From assembly GCA_007449985.2 (NCBI GenBank), contig VIIQ02000827.1, positions 248,001-312,000 of the forward strand: a stretch of DNA of 64,000 bases, in the 5' to 3' direction. The translations under genes and the position numbers were made by a program. Below the pieces are notes generated by a model. That model did no database searches, had not been told where the DNA came from, and saw only the letters and a program-made list of their open reading frames with translations. The DNA is from Desmodesmus armatus. Taxonomy: Eukaryota; Chlorophyta; Chlorophyceae; Sphaeropleales; Scenedesmaceae. Shown one piece after another: positions 1 through 12,326 of this stretch. The stretch's first letter is position 1. Every line of letters starts with the position of its first letter.

Positions 1-528
1 TCAACGATTGGAAGTTGTGGGCATGTCGGTCAGCTGTTTTCACTGACTGCTTTGAATGCGTTTTGCAGACTGTGAGAGGTGTTGTGCTACACCTGTGGCC
101 ACACTGCCGCTGGCCTTGATGACACAACTTGCAAGCACATCAGTGTACCGGCAGGCACGTATCATGTAGCCTTTGCTAGGGTCCACCCACAACAATGCAA
201 TGGTACAAACACAGACCAGAGTTGAACCTCACAAGCATGCGTTGTGCTGTGCAGCCTGTACAGCTGATGGTGCCCATATCAGGCAGCTGCTCAGGGGTGA
301 TACAATCAACAATACAGTTCAATCGCACAAAGCCAATCAGAGGCCACTATGCAGCGCTGTGAGAGCTGCTGGAAGCAAATGCACATGCCCAGCTCAACTT
401 GGCAGCCAACACCACAGCCAACCAGCACCACAACCGTTGCAACGGTTGCTCAAACCAGCAACCAGCAACGGTTGCTCAAACCACTGCCAAGCCCGCCTGC
501 AGGAAATTTCCACTCCATATAGACGCCC
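1..528. other. 3' flank of the first gene, no gene recognised
   Basis: No convincing exon is visible. The stretch lies downstream of the minus-strand gene that ends at 529 and probably includes its 3' UTR. It contains a perfect 18-bp palindrome at 431-448 and a 19-bp direct repeat (gcaacggttgctcaaacca) at 439-457 and 465-483. Confidence 0.5.
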
Positions 529-1807
529 TCAGCGCCAGCGTCCGACTCGCTCCTGCTCATAAGCCTGCGCATTGTAAGAAGACCAGGACTGCCCTGTGCG
601 GCTGGGGCTGGCCTTCACCCGCGACCCTATGAAGCGCAGGCCCTCACTGCCACAGTAGGGTCCCCGCAGGCAGCCTGACAGGATCATGAAGCCCCCCTCC
701 TGCTGCTTGAAGGTGAGCTCCCCTGTCTGGCTGCTGTCGTTGATCTGCATCTGGCCCTCGCCTGTCTCACGGCCCCTCCAGGTGAAGGTGGTCCTGCAAC
801 CAGGACAGCAGAAGAAACCATTTCAGGCTGCCATGATCTGCTGGCAACAGCTGCAAGACTTGCACCGATCAGACAGGACGCCTGCCTGCTCACTGCAGAG
901 CATCTGCACCACGGTGGTGCAGCAGGCTAGCCTGCACCACGGTGGTACAGCGCTGTACCATGTGAGTCACTTACTTGTTGCGGCGGGGTGGCAGGATGTC
1001 ATACAGAGACTTGTCCAGCTTGGCGACGCCCTTGAGGAAGCCCACATCAAAGCTCATGTAACTGACACCAGCAGCACGGTAGAAAGACCAGGTGAAGGGA
1101 CCCCTGCGGTAGCAGTGTGCATGGAGTGCACGCCAACAGGAAAGCAGGCAACAGGTGAGAGAAGTTGGGACCAGTCAAGATACTTGGGGAAGGCTGAAAT
1201 TGGTTGCACATTCAGGGTGATGCTCACAGCTCAATTGAGCAGTACACTGTACTGGCAGTGTTGGACGGGCCAGCTGGGACCATCACCATATGCATGCTGT
1301 CAACTGCAGCAGGTCGGCATGGCGGATCGCTGCAGTCTCATCACCAGTAATGCCTCATGTTGTTACTGTTTTGCTTCGGCTCCTTAGGCGTCCGCGCAGC
1401 TGCTGTTTTGTGCTGGTGCACTCACCAGCTGTTGCTGTACTGCTTGTCGTTGGTTGTGATGGCCCAGTCACCAACCAAGGCCCAGCCATCATCACGGCGT
1501 GGAGGGGGAGCTGCAAACAATAAATGGCAACAAAAGTGTGCTGAAGTATACCTCTTCACAGGCTTCTGCTGAGTGTCACTTTGAAAAGCAGCATGGTGCA
1601 GTGTTGAAGTGCAACCCTGCACAGGGTGACCTGCTGGTACCGGGCATGCTGCTGCTGCTTACCGTCTCCATAGGCATCCGCAGGCCCGTCATCATCTTCA
1701 TCAGTCATATCTTCGTCCTCATCAGAGTCATACTCAAAGTGCTCGAATGGGTCATACTGCGATTTGCGTGCAGTCTGCCGCATTGCGTCTGCTTTTGTGC
1801 GCGCCAT
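529..1807 (-). CDS. Small protein with split histone H3 tail-like N-terminus
   Basis: Four exons join cleanly in frame: 1663-1807, 1426-1510, 975-1103 and 529-793, giving a protein of about 207 residues. The splice phases agree at all three introns (donors GTAAGC, GTGAGT and GTAAGT), which makes the model solid. The N-terminus reads MARTK-ADAMR-QTARKSQ. Residues 2-5 and 11-16 are the ten residues of the canonical histone H3 tail (ARTKQTARKS), split by five residues. A strongly acidic stretch follows (about residues 27-41, DSDEDED..DEDDD), then an aromatic and Gly-rich body with motifs such as GPFTWSFYRAAG, LYDILPPRR and GGFMILSGCLRGPYCG. The function is not recognised. No signal peptide or membrane segment is seen, and the acidic patch suggests a nuclear or chromatin protein, which is inference only. 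The start is the first ATG of the open frame. Confidence 0.75.
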
Positions 1808-2223
1808 GATGCTGATGTTTTGGTTTCTGATGTCAAGGGTGAAGGTATGGGCGCTGTGTCACGTGTTTCACTTTTGTGACTTGCGTGCTAGGGTGTGCTG
1901 AGCGTGCAGTGCGGTTTAGTCAAAACTGCGGAGAAGCTCGCAGGTTTCGAATGCATCTGTGTTTTTTACTTGCACAGATAACGTGACTTCTGTGTGGTAC
2001 ACAATCAGCCAGCACACGGGGGAACACAGCGGCCGTACTACTGCCACTGTAGGTACTACTGCCACTGCAGGCTGAGGTGTAGACAAGCTTGCAATGGTCG
2101 ATCGAATTGCACAAGCATATGTTTGTCGATCGTGATGGACAGTAACAGAGGCCTCTTGCAGCTTTTTCAAGCACTGACCATCATTTTCAGTGATGGTTGA
2201 TCATGTTGCACCCCCTGACCCTG
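1808..2223. other. Intergenic gap with short direct repeat
   Basis: This is the gap between the start of the H3-tail-like gene and the stop of the SET gene, both on the minus strand. It should hold the promoter of the first and the 3' UTR of the second. The only structure seen is a roughly 18-bp direct repeat, tactactgccactgtagg / tactactgccactgcagg, around 2036-2073. No gene is recognised. Confidence 0.5.
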
Positions 2224-5200
2224 TTACATCAGGAAGTCCTGTGCCGCCTGCTTGTTGGCCTCCATCAACCCCATAAGCACAGGCTGGCTGATGTTCTTGC
2301 CGTACCGCAACAGGTGTGCCTCCTGCAGCAAGGCTGCTGCTGCCTCCGCCGCCACAGAGTCCGACCCTCGCAAGTCCACCGAGTGCTGTAACATCCGTGA
2401 CGTGAGGTACACATGCAGCTCCGACCCACGCGCAACACAATTCATGATCGCAGTACAGCGCCCAAGGCGCGCTAGGGACCTGTGAGCCACCTCAGGGCTG
2501 CTGCCAGGGCCCAGCTGCTCTGCAAACAGCAGCAGCTCGTACAGATCGTACACAGCTGCCTGCAGCACCAGCACAGCGCTGGGACCTAGTGATGTCAGGT
2601 GTTCCTGCAGGGCTGCGCTGAGCTGCTCTTCTTGCTGTATGAGGCCTGCGTGGACCTTGCTGAGGCTGCTGCCGTCCTGCTGCTCGACAGCTTCCATGAA
2701 GGCTGGCTTCAACTCCTGCAAGCAAGGACGTCAGTGTCGTTTGTGTTGTGTTGTGTGTCGTTCAGCTGACTGACTGAGCGGCAATACAGCCTTGCAAGCC
2801 TTGAGCAGAAGCCCCGGCCTACACAACCCCTTGCGACGAGTGAGCAAAGTTGCTCTAAATGTGATAGTTCTGCATGGCCCCAGATCTGCATCTTTCAATA
2901 CGTATTAGGGGTACCCCGTATTAGGGGTATAGGGGTATAGGGGTATACGTCCTAGGGGTATACCCCTGCAATCCTGCAGATGATCATGTGCTATTTAGTA
3001 GACTCCACATCACTGGTTTCCTGCCACGCACCTGTTGCACCAGCGTGAAAGTATGCTCCACCAGCTGCTGCAGCTGTGCAGGAGCCTTCTGCTCCAACCT
3101 GCAGCAACCACACCAGACAATGCAGGCTCTCGTGTTGTCCACGTGCAGCATAACTGCACTGCACACATGCCTCCCACTGATGCCAGACTTTGTAACATCT
3201 GGCTACAGCCGGCGTCCTGATGTCACGATGACGGTTGCAAACTTGAGTTGAAATCAGTTGCAGTAGTGCAGATGAACACACATGAGATTGACGATAAGTG
3301 ATGATGTTAGGGGGCCATCGGCCTAGTGCATGCCAGCAGTGCATACCTGCAGCGCTGGCAGTTGCAGTCAAAGCCAAAGCGCTCCTGCAGCACTGCCCTT
3401 CTGGCGCCCCCTGGTGCAAAGTCCTCCCTGCCCAGGTAGCTCACAGTCAGCTCCTGGCCTGCAGCCAAAGCGACACAGAAAACGAGTATGGAGTCGCGGC
3501 AGCTTGCTGGAGGAACCAGTCAGCAGCACAGGTCAAAGTGCATGCATGCATGCATGCCAGGGAATGCGGTGATTTGCCTGGCCTGCCTTGTCTGCTAGCA
3601 GCACTGCCTGTCAGTCATTCGATCATTGACTTGCCCAGGAAATGCCTATAGCAAGGGACAATGGCGCCAATTTGTGATGTTCTGCCAATGACATTGATAG
3701 CAGACACCCCTCCACTTTCCTTACCTGCTGGCACATCATCAGTGGCCCTCACAACCATGTTCTCCCCCACCACGTAGTGCACAGTGTTGGGTATGCAGGA
3801 GTGGTTGAACAGGGAGAAGGCGGGCCAGCAGCCCACATGACTGTGCGGCATGCTGGCACCACGCACTGCCGCAGCTGCCAAGTCCTCAAAAGCGTCACCA
3901 AACGCGTTGAAGCGCACAAGTTGTGATGCTTGCTCAAGGGATAGCCCTTCTGCTTCCTGTTGACTGCTGCTGGTGCTGCTGGTGTCGTTGGTGCTTGATG
4001 TGGAGTGCTGACTGTGCTGGTGTGCATGTTGGTGTCCATGCTGATGGTGGTCATGTTCATGTTCATGTTCATGGTGGTGGTCATGGTGGTGATCATGGTC
4101 TGGGCAGCAGCTGCTGCTCTGTGGGTTGCTGTCCATGGCCATGACTGATAGGGATGGGAGGTGCTGACGAGAAGCATCTACACAGACACCCAGACACACA
4201 TGTTCGGCAGCGTCATGTGGGCTTGAGCGTGTGAGCATGCATCTCTACCTCTCCCCCTGAGTTGCTCGACGGTCAAGACTATTTGCGCGCGGTCCTGCTG
4301 GGACATTTCCATAGGTTGTGCTGCCATCCTCCCTCCTAACAGTGCTCACCCACACAGTCACAATACAGCAATATGCAATTGCATCAAAACACCTACCCAA
4401 CACCACCACTTGTCTCCCTCCTCCACCCCCCCTCCCCACACACACACGTCCCTCTGGCACCACCTGCCCTCACCTGTGCCATCGAACAAGCCTGTGAGTG
4501 CTGCCATCACCTTCTGCTGCCTAGCTGCCTCCAGCAGCGCCGGCACTAGGTACTCAGGGTCTTTCTGCTCATCAGCATCATGGCCGTGCTACCGCAACCC
4601 CTGAGCATCATGATGCTCGACTGCCTAGGCTGATTGCATGCTGACCTTGCATCTTGCTTGCACCACCCCCTGCTAACACATCGCCACCACCACCACCACC
4701 CCCCGCCCCCTCCAACACTCACCTGTGCCATCAAACAAGCCTCTGAGTGCTGCCATCACCTTGTCCTGCCTAGCTGCCTCCAGCAGTGCTGGCACTAGGT
4801 ACTCAGGGTCTGGCTGCTCATCAGCATCACCCTGAACCAGGGCTGCTGCCTGCACACACATCACCAGGTCGCCTGGCTCACAGCTGTGACGAGCGATCAG
4901 GCCCCTGCAGGGGGCAGGTGTGTGTGCAGTGATGCCAGCAGGTAAATAGCGAATGTTGATTGAACGCTTCTGGAAGGTCCCTGCAGCGCTGCTAATCAAA
5001 ACCATAAGTAAGCTGGGGAGTCTGAGACTCTCAGACTGAGAGGCCACTGCCAGTGAGAGCTCACTAGTGCTCGTGTGGCACTGCCGCGTACTGCAGGCTG
5101 CTGCTGCCGAGGACAGAAGAGGCGTTGATGGTAGGCTTCACAGCCCACACTGTACTGCCTACTGCTGCTCTTTAGTGCTTCAGCGTTGCTGGCAGTGACA

Positions 5201-5421
5201 AAGCCTTACCTGCCCAGCTCTGCTCCCAGGAGTGCTGGGACCACCCCTCCATAAACAGTCAGGGGTCCGCCAGAGGTGTACAGGCTGTCCTCATTGTTTG
5301 TCTGCTGCTGTGAGACAGTCGACATGCCAGCGGCAGATGCCGTGGAACACCATGGTCGGATTGCAGCAATCAGCGACAGCAGTGATCTGTGGGGAGCGAC
5401 ACGCGACAAAGCCATGATCAA
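2224..5421 (-). CDS. SMYD-like SET-domain protein with His-rich insertion
   Basis: Six phase-consistent exons (5210-5421, 4723-4904, 3725-4144, 3347-3458, 3032-3098, 2224-2715) give about 494 residues. The likely role is protein-lysine methylation using S-adenosylmethionine. SET landmarks occur in order: RGLIARHSCEPGDLV (start of the domain), LFNHSCIPNTVHY (the NHSC motif that binds cofactor), GQELTVSYLGR, then the post-SET cysteines FDCNCQRC. The SET-I/insert region holds a run of His, Asp and Glu (about 4019-4110, HDHHHDHHHEHEHEHD..). No MYND finger is seen. The C-terminal 160 residues are helical and TPR-like, as in SMYD relatives. The N-terminus (MIMALSRVAPHRSLLSLIAA..) is basic and hydrophobic and could be an organelle-targeting peptide. 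ATG 5421 or 5415 may be the start. The stop overlaps a TGTAA poly(A) signal (ATG TAA). Confidence 0.85.
2905..2967. repeat. Short AGGGGTA(TA) repeat cluster in an intron
   Basis: Several copies of aggggta(ta) occur in a row, including self-complementary segments such as aggggtacccc and aggggtatacccct. It lies in the last intron of the SET gene (2716-3031). It resembles neither coding sequence nor a clean telomere array. Confidence 0.6.
4474..4580 (-). repeat. Partial duplicate of SET-gene exon 2 in the next intron
   Basis: This 107-bp block is a close copy of 4723-4829, the 3' part of exon 2. It still translates as DADEQKDPEYLVPALLEAAR..GLFDGTG and keeps a donor-like GTGAGG. The upstream half of the exon, including the real acceptor, is missing. 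The available AG sites give the wrong phase and a stop, so it looks like a pseudo-exon and not an alternative exon. Confidence 0.8.
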
Positions 5422-5864
5422 CGGTGTCTTTCAATGCGCTCATGGGCAAATGACACGCTCTAAGAGTGCAATATCATCCGTTCTACAGGTTCCCCCCGGT
5501 GTTGATGGCTGTAGCACTTGCAGTGTTGACCACTGGTTTGACTGGATTTTATTTCCTGGGCGGTTCCAGCAATGAAGAGGGGGGGGGGGGGGCATGATCT
5601 TACAAATACACAATTGCAATGGTACAGAGGTGGTGTGCACAAGGTTGAGCCTTCCAATGAATGAAAGGATTGCCAATGTGGCTTGCCATTGTGGCTGGCG
5701 CACAACACAGTGCCCGTCACATACAAACACAGGACCACAACCAAGCAGGACCACCAGGAACACTGCCAAAGTGCCAGGTGGCTGACTGTTGCAGATCGAC
5801 ACTTGCAGGTACAGCAACTCAATACAAGACCCCCAGGACGACAAAGTCACAAGCAGGGTCCAAA
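5422..5864. other. Gap between SET gene start and raffinose-synthase stop
   Basis: No gene is recognised. It should hold the SET promoter and the 3' UTR of the next gene. A TTACA at 5600-5604 reads TGTAA on the minus strand and is a plausible poly(A) signal for the raffinose-synthase-like gene. A run of 14 G at about 5579-5592 is a likely sequencing weak point. Confidence 0.5.
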
Positions 5865-8800
5865 TCACGGCCAGCATACCAGCAGTGCATGCTCAAGGTC
5901 ACTGCCGGTCCCAGTGATTGCCACCACAACCTCCAACCTGCTGCTGGCGGCATCAAAGCTGAACCCTACCACCTCACCATCCAGCAAAACCCTCTGGGGC
6001 TGCACTGAACTGTACAGCAGCAGCAGGCCACACCCAGTAAACCGCACCATCAGCACAGAACCGCCACCATCACCACCACTTTGATAACCTGATGCAGGCG
6101 TATCAACGACAGCTGCTGCTGTGGTCGCTGCAGGAGCTCCTGCCATTACCCAGCTGCCGCTGTCATTGCCACTGCTGCCATTGTTGCTGCCGTCACTGCT
6201 GCGTGCTCGCTGCTGCTGCTGCTCACCAGCCCGAATGCTCTTGAGTGCCCCTCCAGGGTTCAACATGTTGACCAAGCCCACCACTGCACATGATACCTCA
6301 CTGCTTGCGGCGCCGCCACTGCTGGAGCAGCTGCTGCTTCTGGTGGTTGATGTCAGGTGCAGCAAAGGCGCAACCGTCACCACCTCTGACTCTGCTGCTG
6401 CTAGCTGCAGTGTTACACCTTGCTCTGCATCGTTGACCAGCGTCAACTCAGCAAACTTGTCACAAAACAGCACGTACTGCCCTGGTGCTGTCAACCCACC
6501 ACCCAGCTGAATGCCCGCTGCAAGGATACTGCCTCCCGCCGCGATTGATGCAGCCGGCTGCTGTGCGTGTTGGCTGCTGGCTGCTGCCTCCTGCATGCAG
6601 CTGCTGAGGGACCAAACGTCTGCAGGCTTTGCCGTTGCAGTGACAGCTGGGGGGTTGCGGGTGTGTGTCACAAAGTTGAATTGGCTGCGAGACCAGTTGG
6701 AACCCTGGGAATGTTGGCAGGTGAAAAGCAACAGGCAGCAAAAAAAGTTGTGGCAGTGGGGTCGGGTGGATGTCATTGTTGTGCAGGGTCTGCAACACAT
6801 GAAGAGACGGTGTTCAGCACCCCTAATCTGGACCCATCCCTACTCCTTCACAGTTGCGGCTATCACGGCACCAGTCAGTCAGTACTTGCGGTAGTCGAGC
6901 ACAAGCTCAAGCGGCAGAACTGACATGTGGCAGGCGCCATGAAACAGCACTGCTGAATGAATGTAGACGCAGCCTGGACGATGCTTTGATTGCTGCCAAT
7001 GCCAATATACTGCGCGCGGACCACCACAAGCCACCACCACCACCACCCCCACCAGCCACCCACCCTCTCAGTCACAAACCGCCACAAACCTACTGCGCAC
7101 CTGCACATTGAACAGGGCCAGCACACCACCACACGCATTCATGTTCCAGACCTTCAGTGCGCTCACACCATCCCCACACACGTCCACAAACAGGCTGTCA
7201 CTGCAGGGCCGGCCGGGCAGCAGCGGCTGCAGCAGGCGGCCCCCAGGGAGGGCCAGGCGGGCCAGCAGTGTAGGGTCGTGCCTGCCGGGCTTGTCACTGA
7301 CATAGACAGGCCCGCCACTGATCATACGAGCTGTTGCATGGAGGAGGGCCCTGTGGAACAGTGCCAACAACAGATGCTGTGAAGCTGCTCTCAGCCATGA
7401 GGTGGCTGATTGTCAAGCTAACTGGCATGATGCTTGGTGAAGATTCAAGGTAGCCAACATGGCTACACATTCAAGTGCTAGAGACGTCGTTGCATGGAGA
7501 CCCTGGCGCGATACATTGGCTCCAGCAGGGGACCATAAACTGGCTGGTCTTGTCTGACGTGTCTTTGCAGGTTCCCTCGGTTCAGGTGTGCGTCTTTGGC
7601 TTACCCAGTCGATCAAGTGTAGAGAGTACCGCTTTGCGGTGAAAGTATCTACATGTAACAACCTCCCCCCATAAACCTTGCAACACCCATGTGCCTGCAT
7701 ACACATCTAAGTGGCTGATGCACCCCGCCGCCTGCCAGCAGAAGCTACAAACGTGAGCAGGCTGCAGGGTTTCAACGCAGACCTGTGGTCTTGCGGTTTT
7801 GCATTTTTGTAGGGTACACGTCCTGCCGTGCCAAGCGCGTACCTTGGGTGTCTGCTGTGGAACATGTCCCAGTCGGGCTGCACCAGTGGAGCAAAGAACA
7901 GGCTGTTGAAGGCACACACTGCCACGTGTGTGGTGTGGCTGGCTGGCAGGGCGGGGTAGAAGTCGTCACTGACACGGGCCAGGCTACTGTCACGCATGCG
8001 GTACAAGTCCTGCATACATGGCCAGCAGCAGGAAGATGATAACTCTCACGCGTCTGGCACTGCACTGGCAGTGGGGGCACTGGCCGTGCGAAGCCTTGCT
8101 CACTGACGAAACTGCTACATGGCTTTGCAGGGCATGCCGAGTATGTAAATACAACTTGCTGAATTCAACTGGCTCAGATCTGAGATGGCTCAAATCTGAC
8201 AGACATACTGCGTGGGCACTCACGCTGGTGTTGTGGCACATGCAGTTGATGAGGTTTCCCTGGAAGTGAGCTGCCACGCTGTCCTCCAGTGCTGTGTGCC
8301 AGGCCTGTGCCACCAGCTGGCCACCCTGCTGCCCTGGTGCACTGCCAACCAGCTCCAGCTGGTTCTGCACATCAACCTTCACACCTGAGGGCATGCAACA
8401 ACCAATGCAGCAAGGGGTCGGCCAGTAACAAGCCAAAATGAGTGGCGCATGGTATGTGCTGGCGACAATAGTAACTTGTTGCTGCAACTTGCATGCTGTT
8501 GCACTGCTGCAGCTGTGGAGGGGCGTAATGCTGCAGCCTTAATCATCATCAAAAACAGCCATAGCTGCTGCTCCAAAGCCGGCTGCACCTGTGATGCCCA
8601 GTGACGCCAGCTGTGAGTGCAGGTAGGAGTAGAACTTGATAGGATTCTGTGGGACTCCGATGCCACCCAGCACCTGCAGGGACAGCACGACAACACCCCA
8701 TCCAGTGAGAGTGGGATACCAGGACAAGAGGGCGGGGTGTGTCTGCACCACATAAGCACAAAAAGCAATGCCCAAGGGCAGGCTGCGGAGGAATGGAGAG

Positions 8801-11800
8801 TCTTGGCGTTATCAGGGTGTTGAAGTTCCCTGAGACTGAATTCAGCAAACATGACAGGCCTAACACCTAGCCCAGCAGACGATGACCGACTCACCAGTTG
8901 GCTCCAGTTGGTCGGTGGCTCTAGGTCGGACATCACAGGCCCTATCCTTGGCCACAACACCTCAGCAGCGGCACCTTCAGCAGCCGCCGTTGCCCCAGCA
9001 GCAGCATCGGTAGCGCTATCCGCTCCATCATCAGCTGTGTCACCTGCAGCAACAACAGGCTCAAGGTCATCCCAGAGCCTGTAACATCCACGGCTATGAG
9101 GAATTGTACCCGCGCCAGAAGGGTGCACTCTGGTTGGTACGACCCATGGTGGGGTGTGCTTTGGCCTGGCAGTGATCCCACATGCATCATTGACGAGTAT
9201 CACATGTACCACAGACCTATAAGACTGGAGTATCACATGTACCACAGACCTATAAGACTGGACAGGCAACCTTTGTGATGCGCTGTGAATGCCACAGGTT
9301 GAAGTCACACTGGCATTTACTTCAGCGGCCATGGAAAGCGCTGGGCACCAGCTCACATGTTGGACTTGCAGCTCCAGGCATGGCAGCAGTAGCAGCAGTG
9401 GCAGCATCAACCGCCGCAGCTGCAGGGGACACCCCACTCCAGTAGCCCATGGTGGCGTGCCATGCATACACGTGCGGCAGGCCATACTGCTCCTTGATAT
9501 GAGACACGAACTCTGACACCTGTGCTGAGGTTGCTGCTGTGCTGGTGTCAGCCTTCCTTGCGTACAGAGCGCTGGTGAACACAACAGCACAGCACAGCAC
9601 AGGCCAGCACAGCTATGCAGGATACATTGTTTGCATGACACAGACATTGTCATGTGGAGAGCTTGACAGGCTGAGACCAACTGTCGCTACATAGGCATCA
9701 CTTGTGCAGCTGTTGACATTCATTTCAATTCATGCACAAATGCACACACAGAACGAGATGGCGGGACTGCCCGCTCCAATTTGTTGCCAATGAAGTGTGC
9801 CCACCTAAATTTGGCGTTGAACTGGTGGGTAGACAGCAGCCGCTTGCTGTGCTCGCTGGAAGCCCTGTTGTAGGCCTGCAGGAGCCAGGAGGCTGTGCTG
9901 CCCAGCAGCGGGCTCTTCAGGGCAGCAAGCAGCAGCGGCCTGCCGACACACACCAAGGCAGACCACCGCAAAGTCAGTCACTGCATCATGCCCACAGACG
10001 ACAGGCAACACCTGTGTTCATGGGTCTTGTTCACACAGAGTCAGAATGCGCAGCAAACGGAACGCCTTTTACTGAGGCCTGAAAGGTGAGGGGCAGCCTT
10101 CAGCAACTGCATGCCACACTTTTCCAAGCAGCAGTTTGAAGCATGCCATTTGCCACAGTACTGGCAGTCAAGTGTCTGGTTTGCAGCACATGCAAGTCCA
10201 GCCGTCACATGGCACAATGGAGAAGGGGGGGGGGGTACCCACCAGCAGCACCTCCAGTGTAGCCATCCACAGGCAGTGCGCAGCAGCCGCTTCCACAACA
10301 GCTGCACCGTCTGGCACATTGCTGCCAGCGGCTGAGGGCAAGCTGCGCTGCTAAAAGGGTTGCTGGCGTCCTCTTGCTGCCGTAGCTGGTGTACAAGGGA
10401 CTGTGCAGTGCTGTCCAGAGCAGTGCGCTGCAGGGGCCACATGACGCAAGACACAAAGGAAAGACAGGCTGCGTTACCACAAGGTCGTCAGTGCCATAAA
10501 AACAGATGCATTGCATCATATTGTGACTGAGGGAGAGTGGGCAAGTGAGGTTCACCACAGCAAACAGATCACGCGCAATGTTCGACAGAGCTCACGCTGG
10601 GCAATCGACAGACTTCATGCTCAGCACCAAAACTGCTGGTCCATCCCAGCTTGAGGCCGTCCCAAAATAAACTACACATTTTAAAACACGCAAAGCCACT
10701 TTCAGCAACAGCAGCAGCCCTTCGACAGCATTGCAGTTGAGAGTTTTGGCCAGCTCGCACCTGCCAGCCGTCATCAATGATGATCCAGCGTGGCTGCACC
10801 CCTGCCTGTTTGAAGCTATCTAGGCCCCCAATGATGCCCTGTGCTGACACGTCGGTGTAGAAGGCGTCCCAGGTGCACCAACCTAGGCTCCTGGCAACAT
10901 CCGGCAGCTGCTTCTCCCAGCGGGGCTTGGCACCTGTGGTTGCAAGGAGCATGTACACACTTGAACACTACCAGGCGTCAATGACAGGCACCAGAAACCA
11001 CTGAAACATGTGATGTACACATACAAGCCATCATGAGCCACAAGCAGTGACGCTTCACCCATATTGAAACACCAAGCGATAGATCAAAATGCAGCTAAGC
11101 ATCAGGAGTTGTGCCCTGCATGCATGCCTTATTGCGATCGCTTCTACCATGAAAGTACACCACGGCAGCACACTCGCATCCTTTTCATGCCATCACCCCT
11201 GCAACCCACCTGTCAAGCAGCCTGCTGCTGCCACCGCCACGTCACACAGCTGGAAGGGGTCATCTCCAGCTGCCACATACACTGCCGCCTGCCAGCTGCT
11301 GCGCTGGAAGTCGGGGTTGCCGGTGTCAAGGTGCACCGCCAGCATGTTGCCGGATGGCGGCTGCTGCCTGCACAATCAGCACCAGCAGCACCGCCAGTAT
11401 CATGCAGGATCAACACACGCCAGCATTGACAGGACAGGCGCCCCAGTCACACCTGGTGCTTGAGACACCAGCATTATTGATGGTGGGGTGTGTGAGAGCA
11501 TAGCACAACATAGCACGGTACAGCAAATCACACTGGCAAAACAACTGTTTTATGTACGATGAGGAGACGAAGTCACTCATGCCTTCCACCATGCTGGGCT
11601 GCAGCAGTGCACACCTGGCAGGCTGCAGTGTTGCCTTGCAGTTGTCAGGCAGCAGGGGCAGGATGACAGCATAGCCCCCGTCTTTGCTCAGCTGCACCAG
11701 CAGGAACTGGGTGTGGCGGGGCATGGCTGCAATGCTGCTGCTGTGTGTGGGGGCCATCCAACACAGCTTGATTCTGGCTGCAGCCAAGAAGGCGGTGCCG

Positions 11801-12326
11801 CACACCTGCAATGCACAACACAAAGTCACACATCTCCAAAGTGACACGCGCCCACAGGGTCTTTCTACTGCTGCACACTGCGGCAGAAGTGGTCAGACTG
11901 CTAGCATTTTGATGTAACCATGACGTGTGCACTAGGCCAAGGCGTCACAACTGGCTAGCGGCGTTATTGAGGAAACCTTGGACACATGCTCAGACGTGGG
12001 TGGGAGCAGGTGGTGTCACGAGCGGACATGGTATATGTGCTATTGTTCCTGATGGTGCACGGCAGAGGCATAGTTTTGCCACGCACCTCTCCAATGTCCA
12101 CAGCGCAGTAGGAGCTGTTGACTTTGCTGCTGACATCCAGGAACACACCCTTGGCTGCCTCTGATGCCCAGTGTGAGGCCGCTTTGCCCTTGCAGATGCT
12201 GCTTAATCGGCTGGGAGTGCTGGAGGCAACCGCAACACCCTCGCAGAGACCGTCTACCACAGTCAGCTCCGTCCCTGCCCCACATATGGCATGCCCCTGA
12301 AGCTGCAGAGGCCACAGGCCACTCAT
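5865..12326 (-). CDS. Raffinose synthase / seed-imbibition-type GH36 protein
   Basis: Thirteen exons on the minus strand: 12087-12326, 11615-11805, 11210-11367, 10761-10933, about 10243-10427, 9805-9939, about 9340-9571, 8895-9078, 8589-8673, 8224-8384, 7843-8009, 7101-7350 and 5865-6704, encoding about 1000 residues. Family marks appear in order: LGWCTWDAFYTDV, RWIIIDDGWQ, QYGLPHVYAWHATMGYWSGV, FYSYLHSQLASLGI, GVKVDVQNQLE (the KxD nucleophile of GH36), ARVSDDFYP (acid/base segment), PDWDMFHS and GGPVYVSDKPG. These enzymes move galactose from galactinol to sucrose, or hydrolyse alpha-galactosides. The sequence cannot separate raffinose synthase from an alkaline alpha-galactosidase. It is longer than the usual 750-800 residues because of Ala/Ser-rich inserts near the C-terminus (about 6090-6370) and in the 8.9-9.1 kb exon. 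The 3' border of the 9.3-9.6 kb exon and the exact start codon are uncertain. Confidence 0.9.
9195..9260. repeat. Two-copy 33-bp tandem repeat in an intron
   Basis: Two identical adjacent 33-bp units (gagtatcacatgtaccacag..) lie at 9195-9227 and 9228-9260, inside an intron of the raffinose-synthase-like gene. Their identity points to a recent slippage duplication. Confidence 0.9.

Noticed and set aside
2905..2967. Interstitial telomere repeat
   Set aside because: Units are aggggtata, not the TTTAGGG or TTTTAGGG of green algae, and the run is short and self-complementary.
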